NCBI RefSeq assembly: GCF_014534655.1
Contig: NZ_JACVVD010000005.1
Coordinates: forward strand, 248,001 to 312,000
DNA length: 64,000 bases
Direction: 5' to 3'
Source of the DNA: Paenibacillus sedimenti
GTDB taxonomy: Bacteria > Bacillota > Bacilli > Paenibacillales > NBRC-103111
Part shown: positions 1 to 9,186 of the stretch, piece by piece
How the letters are laid out: the number at the start of each line of letters is the position of its first letter
Numbering within the stretch: the stretch's first letter is position 1
Translations under genes and position numbers: made by a program
Notes under the pieces: model-generated
The model's input: the letters and a program-made list of their open reading frames with translations, nothing else
Told to the model about the DNA's origin: nothing
The model's database searches: none

Positions 1-931
1 GCTGCATATCCTCGTTAGCCATCCGCCAAGTAATGTTCATATCTGAACGGTCCTTCGCATCAATGATCCCTTGATAAAAACCACCGCTTGCATCGATCAC
101 ATCATAAATAAGCTTTGCTTTAGCGGCATTTTGCTGCTCTAACTGCTCTACGCCGCCCTGCTGTACTGTCCATTTTAGCACGAGATTCATCATATAAATG
201 GAATGAACGGGAGGGGTATTATAAAGAGATTTATGCCCGGCGAATGTCATGTAGCGCAATATTTCCGGTATTCGCTTCGAGCCTTGCTCCAGCCAATCTT
301 TGCGGATGACAACAACCGTCACGCCAGCGGGGCCGAGATTTTTTTGAGCCCCTGCATAGATCATGGAAAATCGATTCAAGTCTAGTTTTCTGCTCAAAAT
401 ATCGCTTGTCATATCGGCTACAAGGGGTGTGTTTCCTACATCGGGAATATCTTGGTATCGCGAGCCTTCAATCGTGTTATTCAGCGTGATGTGCGCATAT
501 GCGGAATTGGGAGCTAAATCAGCCTCAGTGAACACAGGAATGCTCTGCCAGTTCTGCTCCTTAGCGCTTGCAGCCACATGGGTATGTCCTACATGCGTGG
601 CTTCCTTATAGGCTTTATCGGCAAAACTGCCGGTCAATACGTAGTTCGCGGTCTTATCTTGAGGCAAAAAGTTTAGCGGCAGCAGGGCAAACTGCGTGCT
701 GGCCCCGCCTCCCATGAAGAGCACATCATAATCGTCTTTCAGCCCTAACAGCTTTAAAAGCAGCTGCTGGGTCTCCAGATTCAGCTCCTCAACGGCCCGG
801 CTCCGGTGGGACATTTCCATCAGCGAGATACCCATCCCTTGATAGTCCACGAATTGTTCTTGCGCTTGCTTTAATACCTCCAAAGGCAATGCAGCAGGTC
901 CAGGGTTAAAATTGTACAGTCGTTTCGTCAT
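1..931 (-). CDS. serC: Phosphoserine aminotransferase SerC (3' end outside window)
   Basis: PLP-dependent transaminase that converts 3-phosphohydroxypyruvate and glutamate to phosphoserine in serine synthesis (cytosolic). The protein begins MTKRLYNFNPGPAALPLEVL and carries the SerC signatures ISLMEMSHRS, MGGGASTQFALLP and, near residue 195, YAGAQKNLGPAGVT with the PLP-binding lysine. The start is the ATG at 931, preceded by GGGAGG at 941-946. About 310 codons are present; the family is about 360 residues, so roughly 50 C-terminal residues lie outside. It stands behind a T-box leader and a promoter, so charging of a tRNA, presumably tRNA-Ser, should control it. Confidence 0.96.
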   Translation of the reverse strand, partial: MTKRLYNFNPGPAALPLEVLKQAQEQFVDYQGMGISLMEMSHRSRAVEELNLETQQLLLKLLGLKDDYDVLFMGGGASTQFALLPLNFLPQDKTANYVLTGSFADKAYKEATHVGHTHVAASAKEQNWQSIPVFTEADLAPNSAYAHITLNNTIEGSRYQDIPDVGNTPLVADMTSDILSRKLDLNRFSMIYAGAQKNLGPAGVTVVVIRKDWLEQGSKRIPEILRYMTFAGHKSLYNTPPVHSIYMMNLVLKWTVQQGGVEQLEQQNAAKAKLIYDVIDASGGFYQGIIDAKDRSDMNITWRMANEDMQ

Positions 932-963
932 TTCAAGCTACCTCCCGATCATGTATGGTGAAA

Positions 964-1172
964 ACAAAAAACGCCCTCATCCGATTGGGACGAGGAGCGT
1001 TTGCTCGCGGTGCCACCCAATTTGAGAAACGTTCTAATGAACGCTCCTCCTCTTGGTTCCGCGGTAACGGGCGGTGCCGGTTAACTTAGAAATGACCACT
1101 ACTTCGGCCTTCCTTGGCGAAAACGCCTCCGAGTTGGATTCTCATCATAGGCATGATCGGGTATTGATGTTG
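964..1172 (-). promoter_or_regulatory. T-box leader of serC
   Basis: On the minus strand the conserved T-box sequence GGGTGGCACCGCG is at 1006-1018. A terminator hairpin follows at about 966-1001, with a GC-rich stem (AACGCTCCTCGTC against GATGAGGGCGTT) and a T run. The upstream part (1040-1160) can form the long stem I. Known role: uncharged cognate tRNA pairs with the specifier codon and the T-box bulge and allows read-through. I could not assign the specifier codon with confidence; serine is inferred from the gene controlled. Confidence 0.88.
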
Positions 1173-1178
1173 AATAAA

Positions 1179-1207
1179 AGTATATGCTTAATGAGAGAAA
1201 AGGTCAA
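1179..1207 (-). promoter_or_regulatory. Sigma-A promoter of the T-box/serC unit
   Basis: On the minus strand, -35 TTGACC (1202-1207) and -10 TATACT (1179-1184) are separated by exactly 17 bases. This puts the start of transcription near 1172, just upstream of the T-box leader. The promoter lies only about 15 bases past the ugpB stop codon. Confidence 0.75.
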
Positions 1208-1221
1208 TATCCGTTGAGATA

Positions 1222-2613
1222 CTATTTCACCGTTTTGTTATAAGCAGCGATTTTTTCCGTAATGCTCTTTGCAGCACCGTCGAGCGCATCTTTTGGAGCT
1301 TTTTTACCGGTTAGCGCTTCTTCGATGGCGCCTTCAACGATTTGGCGAGCTTCCGGGAATACGCCCATGACAGCGCCTTGCGTTGCTTTGTTCGCTTTTG
1401 TTGCATGCAGCTGGTCAACAGCTGTTTTGAACTGAGGATATTTCGCGAGGTTGTCCTTCACGAGCTGCTCGTCATATGCTTTTTTCGTAATCGGGAAGTA
1501 GCCTGTGTTGACGTGCCAGAATGCTTGCGTTTGCGGATTCGTCAAGAATTTGATGAACTCCCAAGCGCCTTTTTGCTCGGCATCGGATTTGTTGTTCAAG
1601 ATGTACAAGCTGGCTCCGCCAACGACAACACCGCCATCTTTAGCGTCGGCCGGTTTCGGCAGAAATGCGGTTCCGACTTGGAACTTGCCTTCGGCGCTGC
1701 TAACGATACCACGCAGGGAAGCCGTAGAATCCAGTGTCATGGCAACTTGACCGGCTGCGAAAGCCTTCTTCGTATCATCCGTTTTACGGCCGAGGTTTGA
1801 TGCAGTTTTGGTATCGACCATTTGCTTCCACCACGTTAACGTCTTTACACCGGCATCGCTGTTAACCATAGATTCTGTGGCAGAGGAAGTACGTCCGTTG
1901 CCATTATTAAGATATTCGGCGCCTTGATTAGCGAAAAATTGCTCCATGAACCATCCGTAAATCGCAAACGATGCCCCGGATTTGCCATCCTTGCTCAGCG
2001 CCTGAGCGGCTTTCGCCACTTCTTCATAAGTGGTTGGCGGTTTTTCAGGATCAAGCCCTGCTGCTTTAAACATATCCTTGTTATAGTAAAGGATCGGGTT
2101 GGATGTGTTGAAAGGCATGGAATAAAGCTTGTTATCGAATTTATAGTAGTTCAAAATGTTTTCTTCGAGCTGGGACAGGTCGAATTTGTCAGCATCGATA
2201 AACGTTTGCATCGGTGTGATTGCCTTGGAGTCAATCATGAAGCGGCTGCCGATTTCGTATACTTGAATGAGCGAAGGGCCGCTTTTCGTATCCATAGAAG
2301 CTTTCATTTTGTTTAAGCTTTCATCGTATGTACCTTGGAATACAGCTTCGACTTGAACGTCTTTATGGGAAGCGTTGAAATCCGCAACGAGTTTATCCAC
2401 AGCTTTGCCGAGCTCACCGCTCATGGAGTGCCACCAAATTACTTTAACGGGTTCGGCCGACTTCTTCTCTTCTGCCTTTGCTGCTGCAGTTGGGCTGGCG
2501 GCAGTTGATGCAGTGCTGGTAGTCGTTTTGTCAGCGGCACCGCATGCGCTGGTCAGCAGCATAACGAGCGCTGTCATCGCGATAGCGGAGCTTCTCATTT
2601 TTAACTGTTTCAT
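1222..2613 (-). CDS. ugpB: Glycerol-3-phosphate/glycerophosphodiester ABC transporter, substrate-binding lipoprotein UgpB
   Basis: Extracellular solute-binding protein, family 1, 463 residues. The N-terminus is a lipoprotein signal with lipobox LTSAC (Cys 24). The mature part has the UgpB-type patterns WWHSMSGELG, QVYEIGSRFM, LYSMPFNTSNPILYYNKD and GLDPEKPP, all typical of glycerol-3-phosphate or glycerophosphocholine binding. It is the third gene of a minus-strand run behind two permeases, 90 bases after ugpE. The ligand-binding gene is often first in such operons. Divergent ugpQ supports a phosphodiester substrate. No terminator is visible between its stop and the serC promoter. Confidence 0.88.
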   Translation of the reverse strand: MKQLKMRSSAIAMTALVMLLTSACGAADKTTTSTASTAASPTAAAKAEEKKSAEPVKVIWWHSMSGELGKAVDKLVADFNASHKDVQVEAVFQGTYDESLNKMKASMDTKSGPSLIQVYEIGSRFMIDSKAITPMQTFIDADKFDLSQLEENILNYYKFDNKLYSMPFNTSNPILYYNKDMFKAAGLDPEKPPTTYEEVAKAAQALSKDGKSGASFAIYGWFMEQFFANQGAEYLNNGNGRTSSATESMVNSDAGVKTLTWWKQMVDTKTASNLGRKTDDTKKAFAAGQVAMTLDSTASLRGIVSSAEGKFQVGTAFLPKPADAKDGGVVVGGASLYILNNKSDAEQKGAWEFIKFLTNPQTQAFWHVNTGYFPITKKAYDEQLVKDNLAKYPQFKTAVDQLHATKANKATQGAVMGVFPEARQIVEGAIEEALTGKKAPKDALDGAAKSITEKIAAYNKTVK

Positions 2614-2703
2614 CTTTTTGGTTTCTCTCCCTTTTTGGTTCGTTTATTTATGGTAATCGGCTCCGGCAATACGTGGAGCGAAGTGCCATCGGGTAGCAAT
2701 TAA

Positions 2704-3525
2704 TTAACCTTTCACAGCGCCGGCCGTAAGACCGCGAACGAGCTGCTTTAGACCAAGAATGAGGAGCAGCAGCGAAGGCAGCAACACTATGGTGACGCCA
2801 GCGAGCACCAGGTTCCATACCGTGAATTCTTCGAATTGTAGCATGGCGATGCCGATCTGTACGGTTCTCATGTTTTCGCTGTTTGTTATTAGCAGCGGCC
2901 ACAAATACATGTTCCAAGAGCTGAGGAACGCGTACACGGCTAATGTGGCAAGGGCAGGACGCGAGAGCGGAAGCACGAGGCGCAGGAAGCAGCGAATGTG
3001 CCCGCAGCCGTCTATTCTTGCCGCTTCGAATAGCTCGCGAGGAAGCTGCAGGAAAAATTGCCGCAGTAAAAATGTGCCGAACGCTGTCGCCAGAAAAGGA
3101 ACGGTCAAGCCCTGCATGCTGTCGAGCCAGCCCCATTTTTTCACGGTCAAATAGTTAGGGATAATCGTTACTTCCCAAGGAATCATCATGGTCGCCATGA
3201 ACAGGGCGAAGAAGAAGGCTTTACCTTTGAATCGAATATTGGCGAAAGCGTAGGCGGCCATGCTGGATGTGACAAGCTGTCCAACCATGATAATTACGGA
3301 TACGACGAGACTGTTCGTCATAAACGTAGTGATGGGTACCAGATTAAAGACCGTGAGGATACTGCCTAAGTAGAAACTGCTTGGCCAAAAACGCGGAGGA
3401 TAAGCTGACGCTTCTTCGGGAGTCATGAAAGTTGCTGTAAACGTGTAGAAAATGGGATATAGAATGAGTGCAGCAAATATCGTCAACAGGATATAGACAA
3501 GTATATTTTGCAGTCTGTTGGTCAT
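2704..3525 (-). CDS. ugpE: ABC transporter permease UgpE (MalG type)
   Basis: Inner-membrane permease, 273 residues, with about six hydrophobic segments. The C-terminal half carries the binding-protein-dependent transport loop, here EAARIDGCGHIRCFLRLVLPLSRPA, close to the EAA consensus. The C-terminus GLTAGAVKG is typical of MalG/UgpE proteins. The ATG overlaps the stop of the upstream permease by four bases (ATGA), so translation is coupled. With UgpA it forms the channel. No ATPase gene is present; in Paenibacillus-type genomes a shared MsmX-like ATPase usually serves such systems (inference). Confidence 0.86.
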   Translation of the reverse strand: MTNRLQNILVYILLTIFAALILYPIFYTFTATFMTPEEASAYPPRFWPSSFYLGSILTVFNLVPITTFMTNSLVVSVIIMVGQLVTSSMAAYAFANIRFKGKAFFFALFMATMMIPWEVTIIPNYLTVKKWGWLDSMQGLTVPFLATAFGTFLLRQFFLQLPRELFEAARIDGCGHIRCFLRLVLPLSRPALATLAVYAFLSSWNMYLWPLLITNSENMRTVQIGIAMLQFEEFTVWNLVLAGVTIVLLPSLLLLILGLKQLVRGLTAGAVKG

Positions 3526-4481
3526 TGATAATGCACATTCCTTTCGAAAGCTTTAAATTGCGCAATCGTAAGCAGGAGGATGATCGTGAAGAGCACGAGC
3601 GCTTGCGCGCTTCCCGTACCGAATCGGAAGTTAATGAAAGCATCCTGATACAGCGAGTAAACGAGCACATCCGTTGAGTTAATCGGTCCGCCCTTGGTTA
3701 AAATGTGAATTTGGCCAAACGATTGAAAGGCCCCAATGATCGAAACGATGGTCACGAAGAAAACCGTTGGGGATAATAACGGCATGATGATCTGGACGAA
3801 TGTACGGAATGGACCGGAACCATCGATCTTGGCGCTGTCGTAGATTTCATCCGGAATACTTTGAAGGCCGCTAAGCAGCACGATGTAATTGAAGCCGAGA
3901 TTCATCCAGACCGTCATCATAGAAACGGAGAGAAGCGCCCATCTTGGATCGGTTAGCCAAGCGACCGGCTCTAAGCCGATCAGGCTGAGCAAATAATTCA
4001 GCATGCCTACGCTGGGATGGAACAAGATCATCCAGATAACTGCCGAGGTTCCCACGGATAAGACCACAGGCAGCGAGAAAACGAATTGAAAGATTCGCAT
4101 GCCTTTTAGCCGGTTATGAGTTAGAGCGGCAAGCAGGAGTGCGAGTGTAATGCCGGTGGGAACGGTTAGCAGCGTGAAAACGCCTGTAACCTCAAGGCTT
4201 TTGTAGAATCGTTCAGAAGTGAAGATGGCAACGAAATTGTCAAATCCTACGTAGCCTGCGACCCGGCCTCGGGGATCGGTTTCATGCAAACTGAGATAAA
4301 CGGACTGAATTAGCGGATAGAAAAGGAAGATGATAAACAGAACGAGAGACGGAGCCAGGAAAACATAGCCCAGCAGCGTTTCTGTCCATTTTTGAGTGGA
4401 AAGCGATCTAGTTTTACGTTGAAGCTTGACGGTCGATTTGGCAGGCGCAGTTAGGGGCAAATCCCGCTCCAGTGTATTCAT
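3522..4481 (-). CDS. ugpA: ABC transporter permease UgpA (MalF type)
   Basis: Inner-membrane permease, 319 residues, six predicted membrane segments after a basic cytoplasmic N-terminus of about 30 residues. The EAA loop reads YDSAKIDGSGPFRTFVQIIMPLLSP; KGGPINSTDVLVYSLYQDAF is a conserved UgpA/MalF-type segment. It is the first gene of the run ugpA-ugpE-ugpB, with GGAGGA upstream of the ATG at 4481, and is divergent from ugpQ across a 210-base gap. Assignment to glycerol phosphodiesters rests on UgpB and UgpQ next door. Confidence 0.86.
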   Translation of the reverse strand: MNTLERDLPLTAPAKSTVKLQRKTRSLSTQKWTETLLGYVFLAPSLVLFIIFLFYPLIQSVYLSLHETDPRGRVAGYVGFDNFVAIFTSERFYKSLEVTGVFTLLTVPTGITLALLLAALTHNRLKGMRIFQFVFSLPVVLSVGTSAVIWMILFHPSVGMLNYLLSLIGLEPVAWLTDPRWALLSVSMMTVWMNLGFNYIVLLSGLQSIPDEIYDSAKIDGSGPFRTFVQIIMPLLSPTVFFVTIVSIIGAFQSFGQIHILTKGGPINSTDVLVYSLYQDAFINFRFGTGSAQALVLFTIILLLTIAQFKAFERNVHYQ

Positions 4482-4593
4482 TGGAAAAATCCTCCACGAA
4501 TGTTATTAAACATGTCTTACCGCTTAAGGATATAGATGTTTTATTTCATCCGTGTTAAATTAATATGGATTATTTATTGATTTTGGCCCGGTC

Positions 4594-4649
4594 TTTACAT
4601 AACTTTCATTAATGTTAACTGGGCAAAAAAGAACGAATTCCTTTATAAT
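4594..4649 (+). promoter_or_regulatory. Putative PhoP box and -10 of ugpQ
   Basis: TTTACA (4594), TTTCAT (4604) and TTAACT (4615) are spaced 10 and 11 bases apart, which fits the TTAACA direct-repeat pattern bound by PhoP in Bacillus. A perfect -10 TATAAT is at 4644-4649, with no good -35, as expected for an activated promoter. The region lies between divergent ugpA and ugpQ, so it could serve both. Binding is inference. Confidence 0.45.
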
Positions 4650-4691
4650 TTGATTGCATATACATAGGTATACAAGTTAGGAGAGTTGACG

Positions 4692-5420
4692 ATGAACGGA
4701 CAAAAGCCAATCATAATCGGACACCGGGGAGCGGCAGGCGAAGCGCCTGAGAACACGCTGGCTTCTTTTGCTCTGGCGCTGGAGCAAGGAGCTCAAGGAT
4801 TAGAGCTGGATGTACATATAACCAAAGACGGCCAAATCGTCGTTTGTCACGATCATACGCTCGATCGGACAACGAATGGTTCAGGACTTATTTGCGAGCA
4901 AGCATGGGAAGATATACAGCGCTTAGATGCCGGAGCCTGGTTCGCAGATGCATTCCGCGGGGAGCGAGTGCCTCTGCTGAGCGAAGTGTTCGAATTGGTG
5001 CCTGCGGGGATTTTGATCAACGTTGAGGTTAAGCATGCTTACGAAGGCCGCATGGAGCAGGCGCTGCTGGCTTTTCTGCGCGAAAGCGGCAGGATTAACG
5101 ACGTGGTCATCTCTTCGTTCGACCACAAGTGCATTTGCCGCATCAAACAAGCGGAGCCATCCGCTAAAGTCGGGCTGCTGTATGCAGCAAACCTGGTCGA
5201 TCATGCGGCTTACGCGAAGCAAATCGGCGTCGATGTGTTCTCGCTGCATCCGCACTACCATTCCATTGACAAAGGAGATGTGGATGGAGCCGCGGCTGCG
5301 GGGCTAGCTGTATATCCGTACACAGTGAACCATGCTGAGGATTTTCAACACATGATCGCGATCGGAGTGTCGGGGATTATTACGGATTTTCCGGGGCGGT
5401 TGAGGGATTTGTTAAAGTAA
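4692..5420 (+). CDS. ugpQ: Glycerophosphodiester phosphodiesterase, cytosolic UgpQ/GlpQ type
   Basis: Hydrolyses glycerophosphodiesters to glycerol-3-phosphate and an alcohol. The 242-residue protein is one GDPD TIM barrel. It starts with the catalytic motif IGHRGAAGEAPENT (His-Arg and Glu metal ligand), followed by GLELDVHITKDGQIVVCHD with the second catalytic His. NVEVKH and DVVISSFDH come later and TVNHAEDF precedes the C-terminal GIITDFPGRL. There is no signal peptide, so it acts on diesters brought in by UgpABE. The ATG at 4692 is chosen because AGGAGA ends 7 bases before it; the upstream TTG at 4686 is too close to that site. Confidence 0.93.
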   Translation: MNGQKPIIIGHRGAAGEAPENTLASFALALEQGAQGLELDVHITKDGQIVVCHDHTLDRTTNGSGLICEQAWEDIQRLDAGAWFADAFRGERVPLLSEVFELVPAGILINVEVKHAYEGRMEQALLAFLRESGRINDVVISSFDHKCICRIKQAEPSAKVGLLYAANLVDHAAYAKQIGVDVFSLHPHYHSIDKGDVDGAAAAGLAVYPYTVNHAEDFQHMIAIGVSGIITDFPGRLRDLLK

Positions 5421-5445
5421 GAGTTAGTCCGAAGTTGCATCTAAA

Positions 5446-5494
5446 AGCCTTCAAAACCACACAAAAAGTGGAAATGAAGGCTTATTTTTTTTTG
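5446..5494 (+). terminator. Terminator after ugpQ, possibly bidirectional
   Basis: AAGCCTTCA (5446-5454) pairs with TGAAGGCTT (5476-5484); the stem is extended by CCAC/GTGG and a run of T follows to 5494. It lies between convergent genes, and the minus-strand side also has a few T, so it may serve the lipid kinase too. Confidence 0.8.
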
Positions 5495-5501
5495 AACATT
5501 T

Positions 5502-6434
5502 TCAATTATATGTTTTATAAGCTGTACCTATCACAGTTAGCGCGGCAGGCACTATGTCTACATGTAGCGGAGTTGAGTCTGTAAACTCCCCATCTGCTTG
5601 AATCAGTAAAGGATGCTCGGTGCGAAGCCGGATTGAAGTGCCTTTGAAAAAAGAGACGGAAGGATGCTGCGTATGCTTTCCTTGGTAGACCGTGAACAGA
5701 ATCGGCAGCAGACGGATACGGCCGCGGCTTTGAATGACGACAACGTCAGCCATTCCATCGAAAGGAGAAGCGGCAGGACAGATTTGAATGGACCCGCCGT
5801 AAAAAGGGATGTTCGCTATCGCAGCAAGCCACATATCAGGCAGTTCATGAATGACGCCATCTACTTCTAACCAAGCTCTGCTGGGCTTATAATGAAGAAA
5901 AACTCGCAAAATTGTGATGAAATAAGAGAGTTTCCCGAGACCGATGCGGTTCAAAAGTTTCTTGTAACCGGCTTCATTCGTAAGTTTGGCTACCATCCCA
6001 TCGAAACCCGCACCGATGCTGTTCACGGCAACCATCCCTCCTGCAGTACGCAGCAGATCAATGTGAATGTAGTTTTCATTGGAGAGCGCCACTTCCAGCG
6101 CACGAACGGGATCTGTAGGAATTCCGTAAGCTTTGGCAAAATCGTTCCCTGTTCCAGCCGGGATTACGGCAAGTTTGCAGGCAGAACCGTTCCTGTAAGC
6201 TTGCCATAATCCGCCTGCGGTTTCATGTATCGTACCGTCTCCGCCGATAACGATAAGTTTCTCAATACTGTGCTCGCTGACCATCTTTTCTGCTAATTCT
6301 CCCGTCTCTCCGGCTCTTGATGTTATCACAGCGACGTGCGGAACAGAGAATTTTTGAAGCCTATCGCGTACTTCTCGCCATATGTCACATCCTCTTCCAT
6401 CACCAGAACGCGGGTTCACTAAGACTCCGATCAT
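5502..6434 (-). CDS. Diacylglycerol kinase-like lipid kinase (YegS/DagK family)
   Basis: Cytosolic or membrane-associated lipid kinase, 310 residues. The nucleotide-binding domain shows NPRSGDGRG at the N-terminus, GGDGTIHETAGGL near residue 64 and PAGTGNDFAKAYGIP near 90; the C-terminal domain ends with LLIQADGEF. These are the DAGK catalytic domain signatures. Known members phosphorylate diacylglycerol or related lipids and recycle the diacylglycerol formed in lipoteichoic acid synthesis. The exact lipid cannot be read from sequence. It stands alone on the minus strand, with its ATG at 6434. Confidence 0.88.
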   Translation of the reverse strand: MIGVLVNPRSGDGRGCDIWREVRDRLQKFSVPHVAVITSRAGETGELAEKMVSEHSIEKLIVIGGDGTIHETAGGLWQAYRNGSACKLAVIPAGTGNDFAKAYGIPTDPVRALEVALSNENYIHIDLLRTAGGMVAVNSIGAGFDGMVAKLTNEAGYKKLLNRIGLGKLSYFITILRVFLHYKPSRAWLEVDGVIHELPDMWLAAIANIPFYGGSIQICPAASPFDGMADVVVIQSRGRIRLLPILFTVYQGKHTQHPSVSFFKGTSIRLRTEHPLLIQADGEFTDSTPLHVDIVPAALTVIGTAYKTYN

Positions 6435-6684
6435 TGTTGTCTCCTTTATCGCTCGAATCTTCGTTCAATTGGAATATTTTAACGTTAATCAATTCCTTGA
6501 AAGTGGCGGTATTTGTCGATTATTGTCTTTACAGTGAAGTCTTGATTTTGTAAAATAAACCATAGGTAAATTTTTTTAATATGATGTTAGATATTATGTC
6601 ACCAAATTAATAGGAGAGATGGTTTTCTTTCGTACTGCACAAGACATACGCAAGATCATACTTCTCGGAGGGGGAACTATCACT

Positions 6685-8463
6685 TTGAAATTTAGTGCCA
6701 AATTAAGTTGGGCGACGAAGTACGCCAAGTATTTAAAGAACGTGAAAGTAAACATGACCATGCTTCGCAATCTTAGGCTTCGTTTTAAGCTGCTTCTCAT
6801 GAACGTAATAGCGATCACGTTTCTACTCATTGTAGGCGTAGTCGGCTATTATTTCATGGACAAAATGGCTAGCAATTCTACTAGAATGTACGAGGAAAGT
6901 CTGCTTTCTGTCAAATGGATTAATCAGTTAAAAGCCAATTTCAATGAGACTGAAGCGAATTTGCTTGAAATGATGCTGTCTACAGATGTGAGGTACAAAG
7001 ATAAGTTAAAAACCAAATTAAACGAAGACATTGCGACGAATAACGAATTGGTCCAGAAATTAGGACAAATTCCGATGAACGCTGAAGAAAAGGCGGCATA
7101 CCAAAAGTTTGAGGAATTGAATACTAAATATCGCGAGGTCAGCACCGCAGCAATTGAGCATGCGACTCAGAATAATCAAGTTGCCTATCAGGTGTATAAT
7201 AATCAGGTATCTCCTCAAGGGGATCAAACGGTCGAAGCGTTGAATAAGTTAGTTGTTCTGAAAGAATCGGCCGCTGAACAGTTCCAGAAATCAAGTTCAA
7301 GAGATTCGATCATATCTCATTGGGTTATCATCTTTACTATCATTCTTGCAATTATTGTTCTTACTGCGAATGCGCTGGCTTTGAATATGATTATTACAAC
7401 ACCAATTCGTAATTTGCAGGAGCATATGGAGAAGGCGGCTAACGGCGATCTTTCGGTACAAGGCAGTTACCCGTATGACGATGAAGTAGGCAAATTAACG
7501 AACTCTTTTAATGTGATGACGGAAAGTCTTCGTAACCTGGTCGCTCAAATCGCCGATAACGCATTGACGCTTTCAGCTAGTTCGGAAGAACTACTTGCGA
7601 GCTCCGAGCAAAGTTCGACCGCGGCGAAGCAGGTTGCCGAATCCAGTCAACAGTTGGCGATCGATTTTGAGAAGCAGTTCGCCGGCGTTAACGAAGCTAG
7701 TGAGGCTGTTCATCAAATGGTTGGCAGCACCAAGCGTATCGATGAATCTGCTCAAGAAGTGGCTGCACTCGCTGAACAAGCATCGAGCGCTGCCCATAAC
7801 GGAAAACAATCCGTTATTTCGATAGCTGAACAAATGCGAGAAATTTCGGACGCTTCCCAAGAGGTTCATGGCGTAGTCGAAGCGCTCGGCAAAAACGCGC
7901 ATGAAATCGGTAAAATCGTAGGTGTCATCAACGAAATTGCGACCCAGACGAATCTGCTCTCGCTGAATGCAGCGATTGAAGCTGCAAGAGCCGGGGAAGC
8001 CGGACGCGGATTCGCGGTTGTGGCCGGCGAGGTTCGCAAATTGGCCGAGCAGTCGTCATCTTCTGCGCGAGACATCACGAATCTGGTTGCTACGATTCAG
8101 AGACAAATTAATCATGCTGTCGTGTCCATGCAAGCGGGAGCAAGCAAAGTAGAACAAGGTCTGACAATCTCCAAGCAAGCCCAAGAATCGTTCGTACATA
8201 TTGAAGCATCCGTCGATAAAGTGAATGCCAAAGTGGATGATGTGAATCAAGCGATCCACCGCCTAGCCCTTGCGAATGTTCGAATTGAAGAAGTGATGAG
8301 TGTAGTAAGTGCCGTATCCGAGACCGGCATTAGCGTTAGTCAGGAAGCGTCGGCTGCCAGCCAAGAGCAAATGGCGACGACCGAAGAGATTGAGAACTCG
8401 GCAAAATCCTTAGCCGGTTTAGCGGAAGAGCTGCAGCTCTCGCTGCAGAAGTTTACAGTATAA
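6685..8463 (+). CDS. Methyl-accepting chemotaxis protein
   Basis: Transmembrane chemoreceptor of 592 residues from the chosen start. A first membrane helix (about residues 35-55) is followed by a helical extracellular sensor of about 150 residues (four-helix-bundle MCP type), a second membrane helix near 215-235, a HAMP domain ([20 protein letters not shown]) and a long cytoplasmic coiled coil. The signalling tip reads [20 protein letters not shown] followed by [21 protein letters not shown], which is diagnostic. The TTG at 6685 is chosen because GGAGGGGG lies 10 bases upstream; the ATG at 6619 has poorly spaced AGGAG, and ATG 6754 has no clear site. The ligand is unknown. Confidence 0.93.
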   Translation: MKFSAKLSWATKYAKYLKNVKVNMTMLRNLRLRFKLLLMNVIAITFLLIVGVVGYYFMDKMASNSTRMYEESLLSVKWINQLKANFNETEANLLEMMLSTDVRYKDKLKTKLNEDIATNNELVQKLGQIPMNAEEKAAYQKFEELNTKYREVSTAAIEHATQNNQVAYQVYNNQVSPQGDQTVEALNKLVVLKESAAEQFQKSSSRDSIISHWVIIFTIILAIIVLTANALALNMIITTPIRNLQEHMEKAANGDLSVQGSYPYDDEVGKLTNSFNVMTESLRNLVAQIADNALTLSASSEELLASSEQSSTAAKQVAESSQQLAIDFEKQFAGVNEASEAVHQMVGSTKRIDESAQEVAALAEQASSAAHNGKQSVISIAEQMREISDASQEVHGVVEALGKNAHEIGKIVGVINEIATQTNLLSLNAAIEAARAGEAGRGFAVVAGEVRKLAEQSSSSARDITNLVATIQRQINHAVVSMQAGASKVEQGLTISKQAQESFVHIEASVDKVNAKVDDVNQAIHRLALANVRIEEVMSVVSAVSETGISVSQEASAASQEQMATTEEIENSAKSLAGLAEELQLSLQKFTV

Positions 8464-8475
8464 TATATAGAGGAG

Positions 8476-8502
8476 CCGCGGGCTGGATGCCTGCGGTTTT
8501 TT
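8476..8502 (+). terminator. Terminator after the chemoreceptor
   Basis: CCGCGGGC (8476-8483) pairs with GCCTGCGG (8489-8496); six T follow. Confidence 0.8.
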
Positions 8503-8553
8503 GCTGCAATCAGGATTATTATCATAGTAAGATCAGGATTGGAAGATAAATAT

Positions 8554-8583
8554 TTGACAAAATGGTGAAGTTTGTTGTATTAT
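8554..8583 (+). promoter_or_regulatory. Sigma-A promoter without an evident downstream gene
   Basis: TTGACA (8554-8559) and TATTAT (8578-8583) are separated by 18 bases in an AT-rich setting. No convincing ORF follows before the terminator at 8877-8916. Confidence 0.6.
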
Positions 8584-8589
8584 AAAATA

Positions 8590-8916
8590 ATTGATTGACA
8601 TGAAACATATAAACACTTCAAACCAAACCTCATTTACCCCACACGAACGATTAGCGAGACGAAAGTAACCCCCTTTCCTTGTTTCTTATTCTCCCAATGC
8701 GCAGTAAGCTCATTCATGGTAAACCCGAGGCAGCGTTTAGTGTTTCGGCAGCAGGTGTTTGTAATCCAATTCTCACTGGCGCGGTCATTGGAGCCGCAAG
8801 GATGGAAGAGAGGCAGGGCTTTCGTTGTTTTGATAGAAGCACAGTAATAACGCATTTCATAGAGATCAATAATAAGAAGGCTGTTTTTATCCGATGGGTA
8901 AAGACGGCCTTTATTT
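8590..8916 (+). ncRNA. Candidate orphan transcript (small RNA or decayed gene)
   Basis: About 320 bases lie between a good promoter and a strong terminator, with no ORF that has both a ribosome binding site and recognisable sequence. The ATG at 8600 opens only 22 codons without a Shine-Dalgarno. A later stretch reads like protein in one frame but has no start. I could not match it to a known RNA family by eye. Between 8917 and 9186, before the histidine kinase, I see only a small hairpin (CTGGT-ATA-ACCAG, 8971-8983) and AT-rich promoter-like sequence. Confidence 0.3.
8877..8916 (+). terminator. Strong terminator of the orphan unit
   Basis: A 16-base arm (8877-8892) pairs with 8896-8911 across the loop GAT, using only Watson-Crick and three G-U pairs. 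TATTTT follows. Confidence 0.75.
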
Positions 8917-9186
8917 TGTATAGCCAGGAAATGATGTACGTCTATAAGTGAATGGAATTCCGGCCACTAACTGGTATAACCAGGTCCATTGAATTAGAAT
9001 AAATATTAACGAACCAATATGCTCTCACAGAATAATAGGAAAATAGGCGACATTAGCCATCAAGCAGTTTAGAGAATATTATCCCTGCATGTTAGAAACC
9101 TATCCCTAGGTAGCTGGAATGAACGTCATTTATAATAGAAGGAAAATGGTGCCTGATTCTGTTTGGAGGGAGCCTGTACCCTATCC

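Noticed and set aside
8679..8951. 90-codon plus frame, and a 73-codon minus frame in the gap after the chemoreceptor
   Set aside because: Neither has a ribosome binding site or familiar sequence; the plus frame runs across a strong terminator.
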